Shown: positions 21,144 through 32,984 of the stretch, piece after piece
Position numbering within the stretch: position 1 is the stretch's first letter
Layout of the letters: the number at the start of each line of letters is the position of its first letter
Assembly (NCBI GenBank): GCA_949361645.1
Contig: OX442421.1
Coordinates: forward strand, 3,160,633 to 3,224,632
Length of the DNA: 64,000 bases
Reading direction: 5' to 3'
From: Spongilla lacustris
Lineage: Eukaryota > Porifera > Demospongiae > Spongillida > Spongillidae
Translations under genes and position numbers: made by a program
The notes under the pieces: generated by a model
Told to the model about the DNA's origin: nothing
Seen by the model: only the letters and a program-made list of their open reading frames with translations
Database searches by the model: none

Positions 21144-22787
21144 ATGGCACAGTGCTCGAAAACACCAAGACGGTTTCTCAGTGGGAATGATAAACAGAAA
21201 GTGTTGAGTGAACTAAAAGCAGGTAAACCTCCTTTGGATGTTGCAGCTGAATTTGGGATCAGCAAAACCCAAGTGTATAGCATTCGCAAAAAAAAGTGCG
21301 CATCAATTGGCAAAATGCTGGTACCGTTATGCGCCAAGGTTGCATCTAGCAGAGCAAAACATCCCGCAATAGACAGGGCAGTATACGAATGGTTTCGTTC
21401 CATTCGGACCCTTACTGGTGCTAGAAAACCGTTGCCTGTTTCACGATCTATGATTAAAGCCCGAGCATTATTTGAAGCGAAGCGTCAAGGTGTTATTGAC
21501 TTTCGTGCGTCAGATGGTTGGTTTTACAATTGGAGGTGGCGATGTAATGTTTCAAAGTGCACTCGACTCCATGGGGAAGCGGCAGACGTAGACTTAGATG
21601 CAGCTGAACGAGAGATGCATGTACTTAGGAACGCACTCGCCAGCTATCCTGCTTCTAATGTGTTCAACATGGACGAGGCTGGCCTGTTTTACAGAGCCAT
21701 CCCTAATCGTAGTTACCTAGCTGCAGATGAAGGTGATAGCCGTCAAGTTGGTCGTGGCCGCAAAGCAATGAAGGCCAAAGAGCGTGTAACTATTATTCTA
21801 TGTGTGAACGCCACAGGTAGTTGTAAAATGACCCCTGTAGTGATTGGTTCTGCCAAGAATCCACGTTGTTTTAAACGGAATCCTCCTAGTCTTCCATATT
21901 ACCATCAGCTAAATGCATGGAATGACACTATCAACTATAACAAGTGGTGGGATAATGTTTTTTTGCCTGCTGTACGCAACACTACACAAGGTCCTGTGGC
22001 ACTCGTAGTGGATGGGTTTTCAGGCCACGATGACAGTTGTAAAGATCCCCTGGGACAGGTCAAGGTTTTCAAATTCCCACCCAATGTTACATCTATTTAT
22101 CAACCTCTTGACCAGGGTGTTATTGCTGCTCTGAAGGTCGGTTATAAGAGCAGGCTTTTGGGGAGGTTGCTTGAAACTGCAGATAGATATGATGAATTGC
22201 AAGTCCTGGCTAAGCACCTTCCTGCTGGTCATGCTGGGCTTCAGTATGGGTGCCAGCCTCATGTGGGAGATGCTATCATGTTATTGAAGGAAGCCTGGGA
22301 CAGCATCTCTCCTTCAACAATAGCTGCATGCTGGGTGCACTCAAAGTGTCTTTCAGTCACTGACACTGCTCAGATAGCAAGTGAATGTCGTACCTACAAC
22401 AGTAAACTAGTACCCATGACAATTGAGGCAATGTGCGACAAGCTTTCCAGTTTAACACTTCGTAGCCCATCAGTAGTGAACATGTTGGCTACCATGGATC
22501 TTGCTGTTCTTGCTAATGCGGTGCAAAAGGTGCATGATAAAGCCACAGCAATCCTTTCTGAGTGGTTGCACTTAGAAGAGATGGGCTTCATAGATGTCAA
22601 TGATGAGGGTGAGGATTCTGATGAGTGCCAGGATGCAGTTGATAGGGTTAAGCTGCTCAACGATGCATTACTATTGCTGCAGCAGCTTCATTCAGTGGGA
22701 GCAAAACTGGACGATCGTTTCATGTTGGATGCATCTCGAGATTTGTGCTTGCACATACGTTCCAAGGAAATCCCTTCTGCTAATTAA
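21144..22787 (+). CDS. Tigger/pogo-family transposase (DDD), 547 aa, intact
   Basis: A single uninterrupted exon encodes a pogo/Tigger transposase that cuts and pastes the surrounding element at TA sites. Domains in order: an N-terminal CENP-B/psq-type helix-turn-helix (about residues 12-50; KQKVLSELKAGKPPLDVAAE, then SKTQVYSIRKKK); a second DNA-binding HTH_Tnp_Tc5-like domain (about 78-142; YEWFRSIRTLTGARKPLPVS, FRASDGWFYNWRWR); and a DDE_1 catalytic domain (about 170-370). The triad is visible: D177 in FNMDEAGLFYRAIP, D290 in VALVVDGFSGHDD, and D323 in IYQPLDQGVIAALK, with 32 residues between the second and third D, as usual for pogo elements. A leucine-rich tail with acidic EGEDSDECQD follows. 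Length is normal for Tigger proteins. The start at 21144 lies 330 bp inside the left arm, and the stop TAA is followed by about 370 bp before the right arm. DDE and HTH motifs are seen directly, while catalytic activity is inferred. Confidence 0.95.
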   Translation: MAQCSKTPRRFLSGNDKQKVLSELKAGKPPLDVAAEFGISKTQVYSIRKKKCASIGKMLVPLCAKVASSRAKHPAIDRAVYEWFRSIRTLTGARKPLPVSRSMIKARALFEAKRQGVIDFRASDGWFYNWRWRCNVSKCTRLHGEAADVDLDAAEREMHVLRNALASYPASNVFNMDEAGLFYRAIPNRSYLAADEGDSRQVGRGRKAMKAKERVTIILCVNATGSCKMTPVVIGSAKNPRCFKRNPPSLPYYHQLNAWNDTINYNKWWDNVFLPAVRNTTQGPVALVVDGFSGHDDSCKDPLGQVKVFKFPPNVTSIYQPLDQGVIAALKVGYKSRLLGRLLETADRYDELQVLAKHLPAGHAGLQYGCQPHVGDAIMLLKEAWDSISPSTIAACWVHSKCLSVTDTAQIASECRTYNSKLVPMTIEAMCDKLSSLTLRSPSVVNMLATMDLAVLANAVQKVHDKATAILSEWLHLEEMGFIDVNDEGEDSDECQDAVDRVKLLNDALLLLQQLHSVGAKLDDRFMLDASRDLCLHIRSKEIPSAN

Positions 22788-23158
22788 CTCCTGTGTATAT
22801 ATAGTACATTGCTCCGTTCTGTATTACTCTTGTGTTATGCCATGTGTAATTCATAGTAGGCTGCAATTTTGCATTACATGTAATCGACTTGCACTCATAA
22901 TCAATAATTTTCATTGCCCTTGAAGGTATGTTAAAATGCCTATGGACACGATGTCAGATCATTATCTAGACTTATTTGGCCACATGCAGTACCAGTAAGG
23001 GCAGACTGTCAGCATACAAAATAGTGTTGGAGCTATATGTACTTGTTGTTATTTTTACAGTTGCACGGTCTGCTTATTGCTATTAATAGTAGCTAATACA
23101 ATGCACATGGCTGCTCTATCAAGTATACAAATGCTTTATTTAAGGTTAGGCCTGTAGC

Positions 23159-24687
23159 ACTGCTTTAGTTACCCTATTTCATGCGCACTTTCAGCCTTAT
23201 ACTCTGACGTCTATGTTTCATGGGTGTTCTATTTATCATGGCGGCATTCCACGTGCAGTTTACATATTTGTATGATTACGAGTTCCATGCATCTGAAAAT
23301 CTTCCTGCTGGGTCAGGTCGTCATGGGTTTGGGCACATGCAGTACGAGAAGATGGATCTAAAATGGAAGGTAAGCATGGTTCAGATGTGCTAGCCTGTTT
23401 TTACCCAATCCACCTGCCATGCATGCACAACTGTTACACAATGAGCCAGTGGTAAATTTCATTCTCTCTCTGATGTGAATACCTTATCACATGGTGCTGC
23501 CAAGCATCCTCTAAAATGTAGGTGTGTGTGCTCTGCACTTTGCTCACTTACCACCATCTTTTTAGTAGTCACACAGCCTGACAGACAGTACCTGAGCAAG
23601 TTAGTGTAGATGGTTGTTTTCTGAATTCAATGAGGTTTGGTAAGGTGATTTTTCAAAGCAAACTGTAAAAATATTGAACTGTATTACAGGTGTACAATGT
23701 CGCACAGTGAAGTCAAAAGTCTGAACTAAACTAACTGGCTCAAGTAATACAAATTTCATTGAAGAGGTAACCGGCACGTTTTACGGGCACAAGCATGTTT
23801 ATATAACCAATGTGTGAAGCTTAAACTGGCGGGGTTCTCCACACCACAAGGGGGTAAGAGCATGGTTACAGCCAGATGTTTATCATGCGTACAATATATT
23901 TTTCTGCACAAGGCTAAATGCATGTGTATGTACCATTTACTGTTTTAGATTTGGTGTACACGTACGCGTATAACTAACTACATGCACAAGTGTGTATGGT
24001 TCCTACACATACAAAGAAGCAGCATTACATGTAGCTTAGATCCCCGTGGCAGCCTGCCTGACTTGATCGTACTCCACAGACATTTGTCCGCAACGTCCAT
24101 CTGCCTCAATGAGCCAGTGACCTGAACGCAATTGATCTGTGTTCTCCGTATGAATGGTTGGCAAAGCTGTCCTAAATAGAAAGCATTATCAGGTGTCCCA
24201 TTTTTGACATGTAATGCTGCAGCTACAATTTGTATGGTACCGTACACATTTGTCATACAACACCACCATATGCATCGACATGTTTGTACCTTCATCCTCA
24301 CATGACAGAGAATTGTGTGCTCATTGACAAAACTAACAGGTTGTGTCCATCCCTCCATCAAGGTAACATAACAAAGCAAGGTTGAAGCTGTTATTCTGGC
24401 TAAGTGCAGGTATTACGTACACCCAGCATAGTACATGTAAAAGAAGGGAAGAAGTTCAGGTAGGCGGGGCACGGAGTAGGAAATGAAATGTTTGAAAAGG
24501 GGTGGATTACAAAGCGCCGTGTACATAGCAAAGCCACGTATCAACAGTGAATTTCATCTAGAGAGGGGAGAAGTCAACCACAGGTAGGTTTGCTAAGTAC
24601 ACCAACAGTTTCTTCTGTACCAGGTGAATATAATTATTTTTCCGCTGGAGCGAAGGTGATAATTACCGCTGGAGCGAGCTGGTACTG
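23159..24687 (-). repeat. Right 1.53-kb TIR arm of the Tigger element
   Basis: Reverse complement of 19286-20815 with few substitutions (for example C/T near 20109 versus 23868 and T/C near 20063 versus 23912). Confidence 0.9.
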
Positions 24688-24782
24688 TACTAAGCAACTG
24701 CCGTACGGGTAGCCATAATTAAAAACATTACTGGCAAATAATCAATTAACTACGTTATCCGTGTTGACTGTCAAAGAGTTAA

Positions 24783-25699
24783 TACATATATGAATAAATT
24801 ATGCGTGGTTGAAATTAATTTGTTTTTCTTGATTTTAGTAAAAGGGTGCTTAATGATAATTTCATGAAAAATGCATGTTATAATCAAATCAATTTTTAGA
24901 GTATACTAAACATCTTTGAAATTCAATTTGGAATAAAAAACTGGATGACCGCGTATGTATGGGCCATTTCTGGATATGCCCATTACATGTGTATGTGTGC
25001 ACGCAACACTCTACACCATGGCTCTTCCATGTCATGTCCTCACTACTTTTATTTATTTCAAACCATTCATCCCATATAACATTCTTCCCACTATCCCTTG
25101 TCTCTTCATCCACACCATTCTCAATGCCCCATGCCATAAACGCACATCAAATTGCCATAACAAAAAGGGCTAGAAACAACAGATGTGCTCTAAAAAAGTT
25201 ACAACACGGTAGGGATACAAACAGAACATACATGCAAGCAAAGTTATACAAAATGCACATGCGCAAGCTACACACCTACCAAACAAAGAGAGTATCACAA
25301 AAACTGGTTCCTTATAACGTTCGTAGGTAGACATCAGCGATGACCCGACCACGATTTGTGTATGGAACGGCTTCGTGTCTACTAGTTTCTAGAATACATC
25401 ATGCTTCACTGTTTGAGTCCAGAGAACATGTTAGCGATCCTTTTTGGTCTTAGAAATCGGTAAAATAAACGAAACAGTACGCGATCGCACAAAGCAAACT
25501 TGATTGACAGACGCACAATTTTTGAATAAGTTTAAATTAAATCTGGTTATACGTTGCACCCGTTATGCAATGAATAATTTGGTGTTAAGATAGCAACAAA
25601 ACATGCATACAAAAATTAACAGCTTTATTTACGTTAATTGAAATGGAAAGTATGTGAATTTGGTAATACTGAGAGTGAAACTGCTCAATTGTTTATCAC
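24783..25699. other. No gene seen
   Basis: Short overlapping ORFs only. No repeats recognised. Confidence 0.4.
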
Positions 25700-26065
25700 T
25701 TCACTAGCATATTCAGATGTCATCGGAGTATGCAGTCACATCACATATTCATGTCCTGTCTGAAAATGACAGAAGTGAACAACATTCTAAACTTCACCAA
25801 TCACTTGTGTATGTGCTTGTTTTTGTAACACCTACTGGTATGCAAATTTTAATCACTTCAAAATGTTTGGTATGCAGAATAATCTAGCACATTGGTTTAT
25901 CAGTGATCAATGTGTGTAATTTTTGTATAATAAATGTGACAATAGTACCTTTGCCATATTCAGATATCAGATACCACATCAGAATATGCAGTCACTTCAC
26001 ATATTCATCGTCCTATCTGTGACCTATCCCAGGAAAATGACAGAAGTGAACAATATTCTAAACTT
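25700..26065 (+). repeat. ~105-bp direct repeat pair
   Basis: 25705-25800 and 25962-26065 share CATATTCAGAT, ATATGCAGTCAC, CACATATTCAT and AAAATGACAGAAGTGAACAA in the same order. The copies are diverged by indels. Nothing coding is seen. Confidence 0.75.
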
Positions 26066-27799
26066 GAGGTATGCTATACTGTATTGTTATAGTTACATGA
26101 TGCAAATTTCAAATGCTATCATCTGTTATTAGTTCAGCAAGTTATCATCACCTACGCTAGTAGGTGCTATGTAGGATTTGAAATGTCAGAGCTCTAGCAA
26201 AACACCCGATTGATTTTAGCGAGCGTACAGTATGGAAAATCAGTTATAACACAAGTATTCTTTTGTTATACACGCGTAATACACACATTGTGTATGGATA
26301 CTAGATACGCAGCTATTTGTATAACACTACAAAACACATACAGTATAACAGTGTGTATAACGCGAGTATATGGTGTGTATTCGTCTATATATAAATAAGA
26401 GTAACATGTGTACAGTAGTGTTCACCGAAAGAGGGGGAAAATGCAATAATGCACATTTTTGATAATATCTCATGAATGCTATATAATGGTATCATGCCGA
26501 TTACATTTTTAGATTCAGTACCTAGTGGGCGGCGGCCGTGGTGGGTTGGTGCTGTCTGCTTTTGGCCGATTCAAGGATTGTTTTAATTGATTGGAATCCG
26601 TACTGAATAATTTCAGTGGCCATTCATAAGGTGTTTCTTTGATTAGCAGGCTATACATTGAACTAGTAGAACACAGTACGTATCGCAGTGAGGAAGCTAT
26701 GTAGCTGATTGACACTTTTAATATAAGGAGACGTCTTTGCATGAAAATTTATATAAAAATGGAATCGTTTCCAAGAAAAGCGCTAGCGCATATTATTAAA
26801 AAAGTGCTGTAAAAATAGCATTACGTTTGAATTGCTATAACTTCTGAATGGTTACAGCTATCAATTTTCTATTTTCGACACTAGGGTGTGTAACTGATTT
26901 TCAGGTTGATTGATAATTCGCGATTACCTATTCGGTCGACTATGTATTTAGTAGAATAGCAGGTTACCGATTTCATAATTTCCTTTAGTCGAAAAAACCG
27001 ATTCTGGTTTTCTTAGTCGCGATTAGTCGATATTCGTTTCCTTTGTATGCAAATATCGGTAGGAAACCGATTACCCCTTTTTATATGACCTTCGCTTTTC
27101 CTGCCTGTACAAAGGCTAATTTAACGGGTTAATCGGTAAAAAGAAATATTGTTGATGTAATTAACACTTAGTCTGGGGACCCAGCACTGTACGCGTAGTG
27201 GGCACGGCAATTTATATTAAATACGCTTGCACTCTCTGCAGTATAGTACATGTGTGTTAATCAAACGCGCTACGTGCCGACAGGTGTCCAAATACTTAGG
27301 TACACCCAGGGCTGGCTCTTTTCCAGATGTTCGGCCATGACATTCTGAATATCATATATGTCTTGATTGGCGGCTTTGTCATACTAAGCGTGGAGCAGTG
27401 TTCCACCATGAGGTTTCTAGCTGGTTGCGCTCAATGACAGTACTTATCAAATTATTGAGGGTCATGCTGTTCGAACAATGGATTATAACTGTCAATGGCG
27501 GCAGATGGGAATTATACGTGTTTCAGGCATTTTGTACCTGAAAGGAACATTCGAGCGCAAGCTGCGGGTGGACATGCTAATGACTCTGTAGGAAAATGTT
27601 TTAGTTTTTTGTCATATTTGTCCCTGCCCATACTTAGTAGTGCTTTGGTGGCGACGCTGAGAAAACAAACAAGAACGTGTTTTTCGGTGAAAAATTAAAA
27701 TGCACTTATAATTTCCATCTACCGTGATAATTACGTAAGCAGCTTTAAATCTGTACATCTGATATCAAGTGGCAGTTGGCAGGTAAATTCTACAGCCAT
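26066..27799. other. No gene seen
   Basis: 26915-27140 is rich in ACCGATT/AATCGG/TAGTCG words, possibly a decayed element related in style to the 9542 MITE. A 67-codon ORF at 27495 is not supported. Confidence 0.4.
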
Positions 27800-28095
27800 T
27801 GGTATAATTGGCGCTCTTTATAACCGTTCCTATTGCGAGTTATACTCACCCAGGAAGACAACTATGGACAAAATTGGACCTGGGAACGAGAACTACAAGC
27901 TTTTTTGTTCTCTTCAAGCAAAGTGTTTGGCGACTTGAACAAAACATGAAAATGATCATCCTTCCATTCTGGTTCAATAGCAACAAAGAGCTAAAATATC
28001 TGATTCTCGGAACGCGAGTTATATCAGGGTCGCAGTTTTTTTAATGATTTCATGATACTACACCAATCCTATATGGAACCTACTAGCATAGGTTC
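27800..28095 (+). mobile_element. ~296-bp repeat with terminal hairpin, copy 2
   Basis: Partner of 16097-16392 in the same orientation. It ends in GAACCTA/CTAGCA/TAGGTTC. The stem sequence differs from copy 1, but pairing is preserved. Confidence 0.65.
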
Positions 28096-28267
28096 TGATT
28101 TTAATTGAGATAGGCAATGGGTGACTGGAGTGAATGTCCTACTGTGCTGCTATTTGCAATGCTGAAAAATTGCAATATCTAATTATCAGTTAGATGTGTT
28201 TTGTGTTTAGTGTTCTAACATACAGGTTTTACATTGTTTCACCAACCTTTTTTCTTTTTTTTTTCAG

Positions 28268-28384
28268 GCCAAACCTGCTCACAACATTAACTATGCTATT
28301 TTGTCACCACCATCACGCCTACCTTTCATACCACCCAGTGTAGGAGATACGAAGTATTCCTCAGTATATCTGCCAGCAAACATG
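28268..28384 (+). CDS. Candidate exon encoding a proline/tyrosine-rich tail segment (ITIM-like INYAIL)
   Basis: A long pyrimidine tract plus CAG precedes, and GTAAAG follows, a 117-nt phase-0 exon. It reads AKPAHNINYAILSPPSRLPF then IPPSVGDTKYSSVYLPANM. INYAIL matches the I/V-x-Y-x-x-L pattern of inhibitory receptor tails, and other tyrosines follow. Exons at 31228 and 38705 are also phase 0 and contain similar PP…G-[DE]-Y text, so they may be parts of one gene on +. No TM or ectodomain exon was found upstream in the window. Gene identity is unknown. Confidence 0.45.
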
Positions 28385-30953
28385 GTAAAGGGTTGCAAAA
28401 TTCTGTCCACATTGATAAAGCTGTCATGTAAAATAGATCAATTTCAAAAAATGCTACAATGCAATTTCTCAGCCACTTCAATTTATATTTTGTTACAAAA
28501 TTTCTTCACTGTTTAAAAATAACTAATATTTCATTGTCATTGTCAATTACAGATGGTGTGTTAGTAGTAACACAGTGGCAAGTGGTAATATGGATTCAAC
28601 CTTTGTTATTTAACTGGTTATTTGTCCATATTTTATTACTTAAATCATGTTAAAAATGTTATACAGGGACACATGTATTTTTTAACATTATATTCCGAAG
28701 TAAAATAATTATATTACAGGTTATGCATAATAATAATTACATACATGCAAGATCATATTTAACCTAGAATTTAAAAAGACACATCTGCACTCAAAACTCT
28801 CAATGTTACAGGCATAAAGGATGGCTGTGGCATTGACTCTAACAAGGTAGAGCTGCCATAAAAACTTCCTTGGCCCATTTGGAGCTGGTCACACTAGGTG
28901 GAATGCCCAGACATGACAATGGATATCATGGCCTGTTTTCCACCTTTTCCATGAGGACATTAACCCACCTAAGCTCCCCACACTTTGGGTCATTGGCTCC
29001 AAGTTTTCTGTGATTGGTTGCTGCACTGGCTGACAATATTCAAGGAAAACCTTTGAGTTCAATAGTCATGTTGCAGATAGGTTAAAGGCTGTAGGTTTAG
29101 ACACAGATTCTTTAGGTAACAGGATGTGGGTGGGCGAGAATGGCTGTGTATGGGTGAGTTTACTTACTGCCTTCACCTTAACACTCGTGACCAATGAGGA
29201 TAATGCCTTCACTTAACCTTTACTACTCTCCACAATTGAGGCTCAGATCTATGCCAAATATCAAGTACACCAATCCAAATGGCAGCAGGCATTTAATGAG
29301 CCTGCAGAGAGATCCATGGTATTCTCACAGGAGAAAGGAGCCACCCAGGCCCACCACTCTTCTCATCTCAGAGGTCCTTTTGAGAAGCAATCACACTAGC
29401 CACCACCTACAAGTGCCTTGCAGACTAGTTGTCATCAAAGTGGGAAGTGTCTTACAGTCAAACCATTTGATAGCCTTGTTGCTGAAAATGGCTTACGGGC
29501 GTGAGTGGGGGTGAAGCTTGCCCTGAATCAGACAATGATCAGACTCACTCAGGTATGTTACAAATAAGGTGCCTAGGTGTTGTGCATGTGTGTAACAACC
29601 ATGGCTAGCTGTTTTATCGCATAAGTACGTACCAGTACTAGTACCAGGTCACGTGCTCGACAATAAACGATCGAGAAAGGTCAAGTTCAATTTGGCATCC
29701 TAAAAGTGGCAGTTGCTGTTTGTATCTGTATTTGAGGACCGGCTGATTGAGCGAGATCCATGTAAGTAGAGTTCTCACCAACGCCATGCAAACTAAGAAA
29801 TACACAACCAAATACACTGTGTGATAGTTAAAAGAGCCAATATTGTTGCATTAGTTTTTAGACTCCACGGTGTATTAAAGTTTATGGCATCAGGACTAAC
29901 GCTTGAAGCCCAAAAGACCCATGCCATCACCACCAAAACCTATAGGTGCTACATGTACATCATTAGTGTGTGCTTTGGATCTTAGAACATGTAAGAGCCT
30001 AACATCAGATTAGGATACCATAGTTTACATAGCATACAATGACCCTATTGTTGTTGAAGGTCTTGGCTGCAATAATGAATATTGTATTTATCTTCAGGAT
30101 ACAGTCCTGTACATATAGACAATGCATGTACTTGCTGTGGGCATTTTAGTCTATCTCAGCAGTTATCCTCATCTTCACCCTTACTCTCATCTTTGTCTAA
30201 GTGTTCATCACCACCAGTACCACCCTGGGTGTACCCTGGACCTACATGTGCTTACATAGGCTTATCCCTTGACCTGCATGTATCTATATACAGTGGCGAC
30301 TCGGAAATGTAGAAAGTAACACCTCGGAACTGTAGACTTTTACAGCGATTCAAAGTATACTTTGGAGTCCCATAATTCGATAACGCGGTCAGAGTGGCAA
30401 TCGATTATGCATGCCTAAATCAACAGTCCAACAGCTATTTATATAATATTATGTAACTTTTCCAGAGGTAACGCGTGCTTCCTACATGTAGCTGAATCTC
30501 CTGTAACTTACTTATTCTCGTACGTAGTCTGGCTGATGCTTCTGACTTTACGACACGAATACTCGCGCGCACGTTCACACACTCGCACACAAACGAAAAG
30601 TTAAAACCAATACACTTGTTATTGTGTATAACATACCGAACTAAAGTTCGAAGGGCTGAAGGTGTAAAAGTTGCATACTGTACTGTACACGACATACAGC
30701 ACACTTAATATTGTGTCCTGCATACTCTGTCTTGCACTGTAACGTACATCTTCTACGGTACCGCTGTACATGTTCGCAAAACAAAAACAAATTTTTTTTG
30801 TATGCGTATAATTGGATACTTGGCATAAAATTTAATAGTGAAAAGGAGCGCCAATATTATACTGTCGCTAGCTAGAGTGCATATACACTAAGAATTGGAA
30901 AGAATGGATGGGATACAAAAATGGCGAGTCAGTACTAGGAATAAATAGCCAAT
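28385..30953. other. Probable intron/intergenic sequence, no exon defined
   Basis: An open serine/proline-rich stretch (30098-30270, SQQLSSSSPLLSSLSKCSSP) after TCTTCAG could be an exon but does not share the phase-0 pattern of the neighbouring exons. Confidence 0.35.
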
Positions 30954-31075
30954 AGTGGTGTCAAAGGTAGGTATGTGGAGAGGTGTAGGGAGGGATATGG
31001 GACGGGTGTGGAGAGATATGGGAAGGGTGGAGAGGCTAGGAAGGTATTGGGAGGGGTGGGGAGGTATATCCCATT
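30954..31075 (+). repeat. Partial copy of exon-31228 donor and adjoining G-rich repeat
   Basis: GTGGTGTCAAAGGTAGGTATG followed by GGAGAGGTGTAGGGAGG and GCTAGGAAGGTATTGGGAGG repeats the sequence at 31369-31490. The copy carries only the last 12 nt of the exon. Confidence 0.7.
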
Positions 31076-31227
31076 CAGTATTTCCCATTCGGTACAGAGT
31101 ATTTCCCATTCAGGTATTAACCAGTTATATGGACCAATAGGCAGCCTTCATAGTCTACAAGGTTTCAGCTAAACTTTAGAGCCCTTGTAATCAATATTAG
31201 ATGGACTGATGTGTACATGCTATTCAG

Positions 31228-31380
31228 ATTCCACCACTGGGGGGAGGAGCCCCAGTTGGAGAATATGAAGACACCATGGTGATGAAGGGTGCCATGTTGG
31301 GAGGTGTCGCCACAGATGACAGGGTTAAATCACCATCTGCTACCACTATACAGCAACCAACATACACGGTGGTGTCAAAG
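31228..31380 (+). CDS. Candidate tail exon (PVGEYEDTMV … PTYTVVSK)
   Basis: A 153-nt phase-0 exon bounded by CTATTCAG and GTAGGT. It reads IPPLGGGAPVGEYEDTMVMK, GAMLGGVATDDRVKSPSATT and IQQPTYTVVSK. Tyrosines in GEYEDTMV and PTYTVV are in SH2-ligand-like settings. The donor is followed at once by a 20-bp minisatellite (31440-31800), and a partial copy of the exon end plus donor (GTGGTGTCAAAGGTAGGTAT) lies upstream at 30956. Probably the same gene as 28268-28384. Confidence 0.45.
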
Positions 31381-31439
31381 GTAGGTATGCGGAGAGATAT
31401 AGGAGAGGTGTGGAGAGATATGGGATATATTTAGAAGGG

Positions 31440-31800
31440 TGGGGAGGCTAGGAAGGTATTGGGAGGGATGGGGAGGTATTGGGAGGGGTGGGGAGGTATT
31501 GGGAGGGGTGGGGAGGTATTGGGAGGGGTGGGGAGGTATTGGGAGGGGTGGGGAGGTATTGGGAGGGGTGGGGAGGTATTGGGAGGGATGGGGAGGTATT
31601 GGGAGGGATGGGGAGGTATTGGGAGGGGTGGGGAGGTATTGGGAGGGGTGGGGAGGTATTGGGAGGGGTGGGGAGGTATTGGGATGGGTGGGGAGGTATT
31701 GGGACGGGTGGGGAGGTATTGGGAGGGTGGGGAGGTATTGGAGGGGTGGGGAGGTATTTTGATGGGTGGAGAGGTGGGGAGGTATTGGGAGGGGTAGGAG
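31440..31800 (+). repeat. 20-bp minisatellite GGGAGGGGTGGGGAGGTATT
   Basis: About 17 nearly identical units with scattered A, T or C variants. It starts about 60 bp after the donor of exon 31228-31380 and is therefore probably intronic. The G-rich + strand could form G-quadruplexes. Confidence 0.95.
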
Positions 31801-31985
31801 GTTTAGGAGGGGTGGGCAGGGTAGAGAGGTATCCCTTGATGTTCTGTGCTCCTTGATAGGCTGCTTGGTGGATGGGCACTTCTTCAGCTGGATGCACACT
31901 GATGGCATCTATTAACCAAACAATTTCCTCTCATATACCCTGCTCATTGAATACAAGTATGCACATACATAGCCCTCATCAATTT

Positions 31986-32289
31986 AACAAGATATAAAAA
32001 TTTAATTAAAATAAAATTGGTGATGTAGGATTTGTAGACAGCACTTGAGTAAAAAGTAAGTAAACAAGGAATTACGGATATTATGCATTCATTAAATTAT
32101 AAATATTACATACCTACATTTAGCACAGAATTTCAGGCAGGTAATTTGCTAAATAATGTAGGTCTGTAATATTTATAATTTAATGAATGCATAATATCCG
32201 TAATTCCTTGTTTACTTACTTTTTACTCAAGTTCTGTCTACAAATCCTACATCACCAATTTTATTTTAATAAAATTTTTATATCTTGTT
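31986..32289. mobile_element. Palindromic MITE (AACAAGATATAAAAA ends), copy B
   Basis: A 304-bp hairpin with the same terminal 15 bp as 14013-14299 but a largely different arm sequence (AATTGGTGATGTAGGATTTG, GTAAACAAGGAATTACGGAT). The central region keeps TTTAGCA/TGCTAAA. As in copy A, the right end is followed by a T-rich run. Confidence 0.8.
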
Positions 32290-32984
32290 TCACTCCTTTT
32301 TTTTCCCCGGCGGGTTCCGACATGTACTTATACATTGCATGCAGGAGCACAAACGTAGAAGGAAGGTGAATCTTGGAATACAACCCATTGCATCACATAC
32401 ATCACAGCAGTATGTACAATAGGACAGTTTGTTCTGCTCACTTGCTATCATCATTAACCCTTGACCTGCGCTAATTAATATTCATGATGCATCACGTAAT
32501 GCGGAGGATTTTTAAATAGAAATGTTCAAATTCGAGCGTACAAACGCTTGCGGGCTTTTCTCGAACGCGACGCGTCCGATGGAGCTGATTTTATCAACAT
32601 GAGTTGAGAAGTGTTTGTTCTAAACGATTAATATAATTTGAGCGCTAGGCGTGTACTTACGCATTGCTGCCGAACTTTGAGTGCGCGTATTTGGAATAGT
32701 GGAGCTATGCTCGCTCTCGAAGGAGCCCTGATACCTCAGTTATGTACGGTAAGTGTTTAAACTAGCGTTCCTGTGTACTTACATGCATTTACTTTAAGAT
32801 ATCTTTCGGGACTGATCAACCACATTGATTGTATTGGCAGCTGGAAAGCTAGGTGATTCTTCAAACTTCCAGATGCTAATTAGAAATGATCTCTGGAATA
32901 AGCATCGCTATTACAGGTAAGTAAAAGGGATATAACGTATTGAATTCCATATCATAGCGATGCAACCATGCCACAACTATATTC

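Larger units (their letters stand above)
19286..24687 (+). mobile_element. Complete Tigger/pogo transposon with 1.5-kb terminal inverted repeats
   Basis: The element starts CAGTACCGGCTCGCTCCAGC and ends with the inverted form, flanked by TA duplications (19284-19285, 24688-24689). The arms 19286-20815 and 23159-24687 are inverted copies differing at only a handful of positions by eye. Each arm begins with two direct TCGCTCCAGCGG boxes (19296, 19320; mirrored at the right), probable transposase binding sites. Between the arms lies the intact 547-aa transposase gene (21144-22787). The conserved ends, TA duplication and open transposase suggest recent, possibly ongoing, activity. Arms of 1.5 kb are exceptionally long for this family, where TIRs are usually tens of bases. 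Confidence 0.9.
18759..24778. mobile_element. piggyBac-like non-autonomous element split by a Tigger insertion
   Basis: TTAA at 18755-18758 is followed by CTCTTTGACTGCCAAG. The other end is the inverted CTTTGACTGT-type sequence ending TCAAAGAG, followed by TTAA at 24779-24782. TIRs match at about 12 of 15 positions. The left subterminal region carries two GCCAAGTGCATATATATA repeats (18768, 18805). Without the nested 5.4-kb Tigger, only about 0.6 kb remains and no transposase is seen. The element must predate the Tigger insertion. Confidence 0.55.

Noticed and set aside
30082..30312. Ser/Pro-rich ORF as an exon of the tail gene
   Set aside because: It has an acceptor-like TCTTCAG, but its phase differs from neighbouring exons and no donor was clear.
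31375..31908. Pro-rich (177 codons, -) and Gly/Trp-rich (+) ORFs
   Set aside because: Artefacts of the 20-bp G-rich minisatellite.
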